A program made the translations under genes and the position numbers. The notes below the pieces were generated by a model. The model had not been told where the DNA came from. It searched no databases and saw only the letters and a program-made list of their open reading frames with translations. Below, one piece after another: positions 44,646-52,160 of a stretch of DNA of 64,000 bases (position 1 is the first letter of the stretch; each line of letters starts with the position of its first letter). The stretch is from Hyphomicrobiales bacterium (lineage in GTDB: Bacteria > Pseudomonadota > Alphaproteobacteria > Rhizobiales > Rhizobiaceae): contig UCIT01000012.1 in NCBI GenBank assembly GCA_900472625.1, positions 62,001 to 126,000 on the forward strand, read 5' to 3'.

Positions 44646-45578
44646 TCAGTCCACGCTGCCCAGGTGATGTCTCACCCATTTCGTTTCCTCCGAGGCGGTG
44701 CGTCCGAAGTGCCGTTTGAAGTCGCGGCTGAATTGCGCTGGACTTGCATAGCCGACGGATGCGGCGATGTCTGCAATCGTCGTGCTCTGCCGCGCGATCA
44801 TCAGCCTCGCTTCGTGAAGGCGCAGCGCCTTGACGTATTGCATCGGACTGCTGCCGGTCAGGCCCTTGAAGTGAACGTGGTAGGAGGGAACGCTCATGCC
44901 TGCCTCCCTTGCGAGAGCGTCCACCGAGATTTCCGATCCGTAATTGTCCCGTAGCCAGGTCAGGCTGTGGATCAGGTTTGCGGCTGATCCCCTTTGCCGC
45001 AGGGCAGCGATCATCGCGCCGCCTTGCGGACCGATTAGCACCCGGTAGTGCAGTTCGCGCAAGATATCATCACCAAGCACGGCGACTTCGGCGGGCCGGC
45101 CGAGTGCGGTCAGAAGGCGCAAAAGCACGTCTTCGATATCGGGCGCCATCCTGCTGGACACCAGGCCTCGAGGTTTGTCACTTGCCAGTTCCGCATGCGT
45201 CTCCAATTGCACGGCGATCTCGCTCGCCATCTGCATGTCGAATTCGACATAGACGGCGATCAGTGGTCGTTCGGGGCTGGCGACGGACTCCATGCGGAAC
45301 GGGACGGGCACAGAGACAGCCAGATAGTGGTCCTCGTCGTAGAGAAAGATGTCGCCGTCGAGGAGTCCCTGCTTGCGCCCCTGCAGCACGAACACGGCGC
45401 CTGGATTGTAAAGCACGGGGATGTCCTGAAGCACCGCCTCGTTGCGGAGAATGCGGACGCCGCGGAGTGCGGTCGGATTGTATCCGTGGCGCGGCGCAAG
45501 CCTTGCTGCAAGCTCGGCGAGAGGGTGGCGTTTCAATCTCACGGATGAGTCGTTGATAGGATTTGGCAAGACAATCAT
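44646..45578 (-). CDS. AraC-family transcriptional regulator
   Basis: A 310-aa regulator. The N-terminal PF06719-type domain (VLYNPGAVFVLQGRKQGLLD) is followed by a C-terminal double helix-turn-helix, with SVDALAREAGMSVPSYHVHF and TTIADIAASVGYASPAQFSR then DFKRHFG. It is divergent from an SDR gene that it probably controls, an arrangement often seen for AraC/SDR pairs. It lies where folate or phosphatase genes follow 6S RNA in some relatives, so this pair may be an insertion. Confidence 0.92.
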   Translation of the reverse strand: MIVLPNPINDSSVRLKRHPLAELAARLAPRHGYNPTALRGVRILRNEAVLQDIPVLYNPGAVFVLQGRKQGLLDGDIFLYDEDHYLAVSVPVPFRMESVASPERPLIAVYVEFDMQMASEIAVQLETHAELASDKPRGLVSSRMAPDIEDVLLRLLTALGRPAEVAVLGDDILRELHYRVLIGPQGGAMIAALRQRGSAANLIHSLTWLRDNYGSEISVDALAREAGMSVPSYHVHFKGLTGSSPMQYVKALRLHEARLMIARQSTTIADIAASVGYASPAQFSRDFKRHFGRTASEETKWVRHHLGSVD

Positions 45579-45652
45579 AGAATTCGCAATCGATGGCCGG
45601 TAGCGTCCATACTATCTGTCAACTCCATCAGATTTCAAGGAGTTTACAGATC

Positions 45653-46480
45653 ATGCCGAACAAGACCTTCTTCGTCACGGGCGCGAATTCCGGCTTCGGC
45701 CTTGCCATTGCCGCGGCCGCTGTTCAGGCGGGCCATACGGTGATCGGCACAGTGCGGTCGGAGGCGTCGCGCGCGGTGCTGGCGAAAGCCGTGCCGGAGG
45801 TCCAGGCGGTGTTGTGCGACGTCACGGCATTCGACCGCATCCCAGATGTCGTGCGACAAGCCGAGGAGGATCACGGACCTGTCGATGTGCTGATCAACAA
45901 TGCCGGTTACGGTCACGAAGGCATACTGGAGGAGTCGCCGATCGAGGAGATGCGGCGGCAGTTTGATGTGAACGTGTTCGGCGCTGTCGCCGTCGCCAAG
46001 GCATTTCTTCCCCGCTTTCGCGAGCGGCGTCATGGATTCATCGTCAATGTCACCTCGATGGGCGGGATGATCACCATGCCCGGCATCGCATATTACTGCG
46101 GCAGCAAGTTCGCGCTTCAAGGGATATCGGAGGTCATGCGCTCGGAGATGGCGCCGTTCGGCGTCCACGTCATGACGCTTTGCCCGGGGTCGTTCCGCAC
46201 GGATTGGGCGGGGCGGTCGATGGTGCGAACGGAGCGGTCGATTGCGGACTACGATGCTCTCTTCGATCCGATCCGCGAAGCCCGGCAGGCGGTCAGCGGC
46301 AGGCAGCTGGGCGATCCCGACAAGCTGGCCGCCGCCGTGCTGACTCTGGTCGAATCCGACAATCCCCCGACGCAACTTCTGCTCGGCAGCGATGCGGCGA
46401 AGCATGTATCGGCCAGGATCGAGCGTCTCCAGCAGGAGCTGGAGACCTGGAAGTCCCTTACTCTGTCAACCGATGGCTGA
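45653..46480 (+). CDS. Short-chain dehydrogenase/reductase
   Basis: A 275-aa Rossmann enzyme. The NAD(P) loop reads FFVTGANSGFGLAIAAAAVQ, NNAG lies at about 81-84, the catalytic Ser in VTSMGG, and the Tyr/Lys pair in YYCGSKFALQG. AAGGAGT precedes the ATG at 45653. The substrate is unknown. It is probably activated or repressed by the divergent AraC regulator. Confidence 0.9.
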   Translation: MPNKTFFVTGANSGFGLAIAAAAVQAGHTVIGTVRSEASRAVLAKAVPEVQAVLCDVTAFDRIPDVVRQAEEDHGPVDVLINNAGYGHEGILEESPIEEMRRQFDVNVFGAVAVAKAFLPRFRERRHGFIVNVTSMGGMITMPGIAYYCGSKFALQGISEVMRSEMAPFGVHVMTLCPGSFRTDWAGRSMVRTERSIADYDALFDPIREARQAVSGRQLGDPDKLAAAVLTLVESDNPPTQLLLGSDAAKHVSARIERLQQELETWKSLTLSTDG

Positions 46481-46509
46481 TGGCGCCTTGGTGTCTCGGC
46501 TGCCGTCCG

Positions 46510-46965
46510 TTACTCGGCGCCCTCTTTCGTCATGCAGCTCATCAGGTCGGTGAAGGCCGCTTCGGTGCCGACGAGGGGTAGCTTGACGGTGGTGCCGTTG
46601 GCGGTGACCGTCAGTTCCGAGCCCGTGGTCAGCGCCGTCACCGAGTCCGCTGCGTTCGGCACGTCGATCGTCACGGTGTGGTCGGTATCGGCGGTCGAGG
46701 CGAACTCGGTTTCCGCACCGCCGTCGACCGACCATGTGCCCTTCACCTGGTCGCCCTTGGCGATGGTGAACGTATCGCTGTTGGCGAACAAGGCGAGCTT
46801 GTCGCCGACGGCGAGGTAGCCGATGCCGGACTGGGTGTTCTGCGCGAGGCAGCCGATGAAGCTGTCGCCGTCCTTCATCGGGGTAATCGCGAAATCGGCG
46901 GCGTGGGCCGAAACGGACGAGAGCAGGGCGGTCAGCGTGGCGGCTGCAATAAAGGTCTTGGTCAA
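46510..46965 (-). CDS. Secreted hypothetical protein
   Basis: The protein has 151 aa with a clear signal peptide (MTKTFIAAATLTALLSSVSA then HA, cleavage before ADF). The mature protein is beta-rich and Thr/Val-rich, with two Cys (GCLAQ and SCMTK) that could form one disulfide. No family was recognised; it has the look of small periplasmic proteins in rhizobia. It converges with the SDR gene. Confidence 0.65.
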   Translation of the reverse strand: MTKTFIAAATLTALLSSVSAHAADFAITPMKDGDSFIGCLAQNTQSGIGYLAVGDKLALFANSDTFTIAKGDQVKGTWSVDGGAETEFASTADTDHTVTIDVPNAADSVTALTTGSELTVTANGTTVKLPLVGTEAAFTDLMSCMTKEGAE

Positions 46966-47505
46966 TGGTCTGTTCCTTGTTGCGCGGATGATCTCCGCGT
47001 CGGCTTCCTGTCAGCCCGGAGACGGCAGCGTAGTGGCGTATCGGGCGGCCGATGACAATGTGGGCGCCCGCTGTTTCCGGCCCAAGATCAAACCATTCTT
47101 GGGCTGGCGACTGCGGCCATGAAGCGGGCGCGAGCGGTTCGGGGGACGTATGCAGCGCGTGCACGCAGCCGAAATTCAATCGGAGCAATGCGCCCCTGTC
47201 GGCATGTTTGCGCCAGCCGGTCATTAAAACGGTTAAATATCCTTTAAACGATGCGAGCGGTTGCGAATCAACGAAATGACAGCCGTGCATTGGCGGCAAC
47301 ATCCCTAAGCACCTGAAACGTTTACGGCTTTTAAAAGAGCAAAAATATTGAGCAGCATCATTCAAGCTATGCGTCTCGCGCATTGGTGTCCTGATGCTTC
47401 AGCGCTGGTAGAGATCAGCCCGTATGCGTATATTCACATCAACAGAGAGACACGGGCAGCAAACACGCTGCCAAGCACTGGCAAGCCCTAGGAAAGGGGA
47501 TCATC
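46966..47505. other. Long intergenic region before DUF1127
   Basis: These 540 bp have no supported ORF. TTAA-ATATCCT-TTAA at 47233-47247 is close to a CtrA box but lacks the final C. The right part leads into the DUF1127 gene with ribosome-binding site GGAAAGGGG. A long 5' UTR is possible. Confidence 0.35.
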
Positions 47506-47649
47506 ATGAACGTAGCACGCTCTTTCAATAACTGGCGCAAGTACCGTCAGACGGTTTCTGAACTCGGCCGCATGTCCAACCGCGCTTTGCATGACCTCGG
47601 TATCGACCGTGGCGACATCCAGCGCGTTGCCCGCGACGCTACCCGCTAA
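47506..47649 (+). CDS. DUF1127 small arginine-rich protein
   Basis: The product has 47 aa. It reads MNVARSFNNWRKYRQTVSEL, then GRMSNRALHDLGIDRGDIQR, the DUF1127 (YjiS-like) pattern. In Agrobacterium and other alphaproteobacteria such proteins affect phosphate, carbon or RNA metabolism and stress. A strong ribosome-binding site (GGAAAGGGGATC) and a strong terminator frame the gene, suggesting high expression. Confidence 0.92.
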   Translation: MNVARSFNNWRKYRQTVSELGRMSNRALHDLGIDRGDIQRVARDATR

Positions 47650-47689
47650 ATCTTGATTGCTGCTTCCTTTAAGCAGCAGACGCATTCAA

Positions 47690-47717
47690 CGCCCGTTGCT
47701 CCCGCAGCGGGCGTTTT
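47690..47717 (+). terminator. Intrinsic terminator of the DUF1127 gene
   Basis: CGCCCGTTGC, loop TCCC, GCAGCGGGCG (one G-U pair) is followed by TTTT, 40 bp after the stop codon. Confidence 0.88.
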
Positions 47718-47786
47718 GCGTTCCGGGGGCAGTTACGCCTCATTATAACGCACGGTTTTGCTTGCGAAGCGCCGGATGCTGGCGAT

Positions 47787-48386
47787 ATGGCAGTGGCCAT
47801 GTTCGCACTCACCCGCCTCGAAACAATCGAGCAGATAGTCAAGAAGAGCCGGTTTCGCGCGGTTGCCGCGCCCGTTGCCAGCGAGGACGAGGCGCGGGCG
47901 TTTCTGGCGGCGCATGGCGATCCCGATGCCAATCACAATTGCTGGGCCTGGCGGATCGGCCAGAGCTATCGCTTCAACGACGACGGAGAGCCGAGCGGCA
48001 CGGCGGGCAAGCCGATCCTCCAGGCGATCGACGGGCAGTCGCTCGACAATGTCGCTGTTGTCGTCACCCGCTGGTTCGGCGGCGTGCTGCTGGGGACCGG
48101 CGGGCTGATCCGCGCCTATGGCGGTTCGGCAGCGATGTGCCTGCGGGCGGCAGTGCTGGTCGAGCTGGTCGCGACGGTCGAGGCGGTGATCGTTGTCGGC
48201 TTCTCCGATCTGGCGCTGGTCAAGGCGCGGCTGGCGGCGCTGCCCGGCGTGCGGATCGTCAGCGAGATCTTCGTGGAAGTGGGGGCCGAATTGACGCTCG
48301 CGGTGCCGGAGGCGCTGGCGGTGGATGCGGCGCAGATGCTCGGCGATGCGACCAGCGGGCGCGTGGTTCTTGCACTGCAGCAATGA
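47787..48386 (+). CDS. YigZ/IMPACT-family protein
   Basis: A 199-aa protein. KKSRFRAVAAPVASEDEARA starts the UPF0029 domain. DDGEPSGTAGKPILQAIDGQ is the family signature, and VTRWFGGVLLGTGGLIRAYG follows. The C-terminal DUF1949-like half ends in VVLALQQ. The family relates to eukaryotic IMPACT, which regulates translation; the bacterial role is unclear. An ATG at 47799 is an alternative start. Confidence 0.9.
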   Translation: MAVAMFALTRLETIEQIVKKSRFRAVAAPVASEDEARAFLAAHGDPDANHNCWAWRIGQSYRFNDDGEPSGTAGKPILQAIDGQSLDNVAVVVTRWFGGVLLGTGGLIRAYGGSAAMCLRAAVLVELVATVEAVIVVGFSDLALVKARLAALPGVRIVSEIFVEVGAELTLAVPEALAVDAAQMLGDATSGRVVLALQQ

Positions 48387-48558
48387 GCCGCACCCGGCGA
48401 CCCTGGTTTGCAGTTGACGAAATCAAGAATTTTTCTGCCGCCGATTCGGCCGGAATGCCCTGTGATCCGGCGGTTCTTGCGTCGCTGTCGAAAGCTTGCG
48501 TTGACCTTCCCGCGAATGTGACGGAGACTTTGCTTGCTTGCTGCAGCGCGAGTGATAG

Positions 48559-48572
48559 TTATTCGCGAATAA
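48559..48572. promoter_or_regulatory. Palindrome upstream of gnd
   Basis: TTATTCGCGAATAA is a perfect 14-bp palindrome, 37 bp before the gnd start codon, in an AT-rich stretch. Its position is typical of a repressor operator overlapping a promoter. The cognate regulator is unknown. Confidence 0.5.
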
Positions 48573-48608
48573 TATCGATTAGATTCTCAGTTCTCAGGAG
48601 ATTATGAG

Positions 48609-49628
48609 ATGCAGCTTGGCATGGTTGGCTTGGGCCGGATGGGCAGCTACATGGTCCAGCGCTTGATGCGCGATGGCCATGAGTGCGTTGTCTATGACGC
48701 AAAGACCGAAAGCGTAAACGATCTGGTCGGCAAGGGTGCCGTCGGCAGCGGTTCGCTGGAAGAGTTCGTGTCGAAGCTTTCGCGCCCGCGCGCCATTTGG
48801 TTGATGCTGCCGGCCGCGATCACCGACAAGGTGATTGCCCAGATCACACCGCTGCTCGATAGCGACGACATCATCATCGATGGCGGCAACTCCTACTATC
48901 ACGACGACATCCGCCGCGGCGGCGAGCTGATCGCCAAGGGCCTGCACTATGTCGACGTCGGCACCAGCGGTGGCGTGTTCGGTCTTGAGCGCGGCTATTG
49001 CCTGATGATCGGCGGCGAGAAGGCGATCGTGGAATCGCTGTCTCCGATCTTCGCATCGCTGGCACCCGGTGTCGGCGACGTCGCACCGTCGGCGCATCGC
49101 AGCCCGGCTGCCGGCAGCACCGCCGAGCACGGCTACCTGCATTGCGGCCCGCATGGCGCCGGCCACTTCGTCAAGATGGTCCACAACGGCATCGAATACG
49201 GCCTGATGGCTGCCTATGCCGAAGGCCTCAACATCCTGAAGCGCGCCAATATCGGCGCCGCCACACATGAAGTCGATGCCGAGACCGCGCCGCTGGCGCA
49301 TCCCGAGCACTACCAGTACGACTTCAACCTGCAGGACGTCACGGAAGTGTGGCGCCGCGGCAGCGTCATCACCTCGTGGCTGCTCGACCTGACCTCGGAC
49401 GCGCTGCATGCCGATCCGGCGCTTGGCGCCTATGCCGGTCGCGTCTCGGACTCCGGCGAAGGCCGCTGGACGATCATGGCTGCCATCGACGAGAGCGTTC
49501 CCACGCCGGTGCTCAGCGCCGCGCTCTATGGCCGCTTCACCTCGCGCGACAACGACGAATTCGCCAACAAGGTGCTGTCGGCGATGCGCGCAGGCTTCGG
49601 CGGTCACGTCGAGAAGCCGAAAGAGTAA
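48609..49628 (+). CDS. gnd: 6-phosphogluconate dehydrogenase (decarboxylating), short type
   Basis: A 339-aa enzyme oxidising 6-phosphogluconate to ribulose 5-phosphate. The Rossmann start MQLGMVGLGRMGSYMVQRLM, the DIIIDGGNSYYHDD loop, DVGTSGGVFGLERGYCLMIG and the catalytic Lys in GAGHFVKMVHNGIEYG are diagnostic. At about 340 aa it belongs to the short (GntZ/YqeC-like) class, not the 470-aa E. coli type. That class often prefers NAD. Confidence 0.94.
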   Translation: MQLGMVGLGRMGSYMVQRLMRDGHECVVYDAKTESVNDLVGKGAVGSGSLEEFVSKLSRPRAIWLMLPAAITDKVIAQITPLLDSDDIIIDGGNSYYHDDIRRGGELIAKGLHYVDVGTSGGVFGLERGYCLMIGGEKAIVESLSPIFASLAPGVGDVAPSAHRSPAAGSTAEHGYLHCGPHGAGHFVKMVHNGIEYGLMAAYAEGLNILKRANIGAATHEVDAETAPLAHPEHYQYDFNLQDVTEVWRRGSVITSWLLDLTSDALHADPALGAYAGRVSDSGEGRWTIMAAIDESVPTPVLSAALYGRFTSRDNDEFANKVLSAMRAGFGGHVEKPKE

Positions 49629-49653
49629 ACCATTCCGCTGGAATGATCATGAA

Positions 49654-49686
49654 GCCCGCGCAGCCGCACGCTGCGCGGGCTTTTCT
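49654..49686 (+). terminator. Intrinsic terminator of gnd
   Basis: A 10-bp perfect stem (GCCCGCGCAG at 49654-49663, CTGCGCGGGC at 49671-49680) is followed by TTTTCTTT, 25 bp after the gnd stop codon. Confidence 0.93.
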
Positions 49687-49733
49687 TTAGCGTACAGCCA
49701 TATATGGTGAGCTGAATACCGGAGGGGCTGGCG

Positions 49734-51914
49734 ATGGGTCTGGGGTTTGGCGCGCGCATTCGAATGTGGTTTCTGCCGCTGGCAGCCGCCCTGATGGCGA
49801 TGGCGTGGGGCGCTGCTGCGCAGACGCCGGCAGCTGCTCCAGCGGCGCAGACGTCAACAACCGCTCCAGCAGCGCAGACACCGCTAACCGCGCCGGCTGC
49901 GCAGACATTGGCGCCGCCGCCTGCCGAAGTGCGGCAGATGCTGCAGCTGATGGAAAACCCTCAGGTCAAGCAGTGGATGACAACGCAGATGCAGGCGGCA
50001 CCCAGTGCGGCCGGTGACATGTCCGCCGACCAGATGTCGGTTCTGTCGAGCCTGCTTGCGCATGCGCGGGCGCATTTCAACCTTGTCTCCGATGCCGCCA
50101 TGACCCTGCCGACCGAGGTCGAAAGCGCATCTGAGATCGTCGAGCGCGATGTCAGCCCGAAAGGCTGGGCGTTCGTCACGCTCGAGCTTCTCGTGCTGTT
50201 TCTCGCCGGCCCGGTGGCCGAAATGCTGTTCCGGGTGATCGTGCCGAAGCCGCGGATCCGCAAGGCGGATGGCGAAACCGTCACCGTCGCGCATCACGCC
50301 GCCGCCAACCTCATCTACCGTCTCGTGCCGGCGCTGGTGTTCGGTGTCGCGACGCTGGTGCCGCTGGTCATCTTCAACTGGCCGCCGATCAGCCAGTCGC
50401 TGGCGATCGCAGTTGCCATCGCGCTGATCGTGGCGCGCTTCACCATCTCGTTCGGCCGGTTGCTCGTGGCGCTGGTGACGCTGCCAAGAATCGGCGGGGA
50501 GCGCGACGTGTCGCGCGCGACGGCGCTGTTCTGGTTCCGCCGGACCTCGGTTTTCGTCATCTACTTCGTATTCGGCTGGGTGCTGATCCAGCTCATGCTG
50601 CCGCTCGGCTTTTCCGGCGGCTCGCGCTACCTCGTCGGCTATACGCTCGGTCTCGGGCTGCTGGCGATCGCCACCGAGGCCGTCTGGTCGCGGCCAATCG
50701 AGGATGGTCGGAAAAGCACGACGGCGTCGTGGCTGCTGACGATTTATTTCGTGGCGCTGTGGCTGCTGTGGGTGGCCGGGTTCAACCTGATCCTTTGGGT
50801 CGGCATTTATCTGGTGCTCCTGCCGCGGACGCTCAGGGTTGCCACGCTTGCGGTGCGGGCGCTGCATCAGGCGGAGGCGGGGTTTCTCGCCAAGCGCCGG
50901 ATCGCCACCGTTCTGCTCGATCGTGGCGTGCGGGCGGTGATCATCACCATCGCGGCCGTTTGGCTCGGCCGCATTCTCGGATTCGCCGCCGACCGGATGG
51001 CGGCGGGAGATACGATGGTCGACCGGATCGTGCGCGGCTCGATCGGCGGTATCGTCATTCTGCTGGCTGCGGATCTGCTCTGGCATCTGGCGCGTGCCTA
51101 TATCAACGGACGTCTGGAGGATTCGCCGCTCGATAGTGCCGGCAGCGACGAGGAGAGGGCACGGCGCGCACGGCTGCAGACGCTGCTGCCGATCTTCCGC
51201 AACATCCTGGCGGTGGTCATTGCCGTGATTGCGGTGCTCATGGTGTTGTCCGGTCTCGGGGTGGAGATCGGGCCGCTGATTGCCGGCGCCGGCGTGGTCG
51301 GCGTTGCCGTCGGCTTCGGGGCGCAGACGATCGTCAAGGACGTCATCAGCGGCATGTTCTATCTGTGGGACGATGCCTTCCGGGTCGGCGAATACATCGA
51401 AAGCGGCAGCCACAAGGGCGTCGTCGAGGCGTTCAGCCTGCGGTCGGTGCGGCTGCGGCATCATCGCGGACCACTCACCACCGTGCCTTTCGGTGAACTC
51501 GGTGCGGTGAAGAACCTCAACCGCGACTGGACGATCGACAAGATCACGCTGAACGTCACCTACGACACCGATCTGGTGCTCGCCAAGAAGGTGGTCAAGC
51601 AGATCGGCCAGCAGCTGCTCGACAATCCAGACTACGCGCCACATATCATCGAGACGCTGAAGATGAAGGGCGTCGAGCAGTTCGGCGAATTCGCCATCGT
51701 CATCCGGCTGGCGATGATGACCAAGCCCGGTGAGCAGTTCGTGATCCGCCGCAACGCGCTGGCGATGATCCGCACCGCCTTCAAGGAAAACGGCATCGAG
51801 TTCGCCGTGCCGACGCTGCAGGTTTCCAGCGAGACGCATAACGCCGATGCGGGTGCTGCCGCGGCACGCTACGCCGCTCAGAAGCACGGCTCGGGTGCGG
51901 AACCGGAGGTATAG
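49734..51914 (+). CDS. Mechanosensitive ion channel (MscS family, large)
   Basis: The protein has 726 aa. A signal peptide ends near AAAQT, then a low-complexity linker with repeated (T/A)APAAQT units runs to about residue 62. A periplasmic helical part and about 8-10 TM helices follow. The MscS core has the pore helix PLIAGAGVVGVAVGFGAQTI near 520-540, then the beta domain (VEAFSLRSVRLRHHRGPLTT) and cytoplasmic vestibule. It releases solutes on hypo-osmotic shock. GGAGGGG is its ribosome-binding site. Confidence 0.92.
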   Translation: MGLGFGARIRMWFLPLAAALMAMAWGAAAQTPAAAPAAQTSTTAPAAQTPLTAPAAQTLAPPPAEVRQMLQLMENPQVKQWMTTQMQAAPSAAGDMSADQMSVLSSLLAHARAHFNLVSDAAMTLPTEVESASEIVERDVSPKGWAFVTLELLVLFLAGPVAEMLFRVIVPKPRIRKADGETVTVAHHAAANLIYRLVPALVFGVATLVPLVIFNWPPISQSLAIAVAIALIVARFTISFGRLLVALVTLPRIGGERDVSRATALFWFRRTSVFVIYFVFGWVLIQLMLPLGFSGGSRYLVGYTLGLGLLAIATEAVWSRPIEDGRKSTTASWLLTIYFVALWLLWVAGFNLILWVGIYLVLLPRTLRVATLAVRALHQAEAGFLAKRRIATVLLDRGVRAVIITIAAVWLGRILGFAADRMAAGDTMVDRIVRGSIGGIVILLAADLLWHLARAYINGRLEDSPLDSAGSDEERARRARLQTLLPIFRNILAVVIAVIAVLMVLSGLGVEIGPLIAGAGVVGVAVGFGAQTIVKDVISGMFYLWDDAFRVGEYIESGSHKGVVEAFSLRSVRLRHHRGPLTTVPFGELGAVKNLNRDWTIDKITLNVTYDTDLVLAKKVVKQIGQQLLDNPDYAPHIIETLKMKGVEQFGEFAIVIRLAMMTKPGEQFVIRRNALAMIRTAFKENGIEFAVPTLQVSSETHNADAGAAAARYAAQKHGSGAEPEV

Positions 51915-52160
51915 GGAGCAGGCAAAGCGCTCGCTTGGGTGCCGGCCGGCGGTTCATCGTCGACGTTACTAAAATGCAATGCGCAAAGCTTGGCCGATGC
52001 GCCAAAAATGCCCCAATTGAAGAAGAAGCAGGCGACGATAAGCGGCGCTGGGGTAGCGTTGACATGTATTCGCGGGCTTGCGTCCAAGAACTTACATGCT
52101 GGTTATGTTAGATGTTCAAAACATGATTCCCGCTGATATGTAGGTTCACGACGGTAAACG

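Noticed and set aside
44371..44679. Minus-strand ORF of 102 codons
   Set aside because: It lies across the 6S RNA gene, has no recognisable domain, and its codons follow RNA secondary-structure constraints.
49884..51887. Long minus-strand ORF opposite the MscS gene
   Set aside because: His/Arg/Asp-rich shadow of a well-supported gene.
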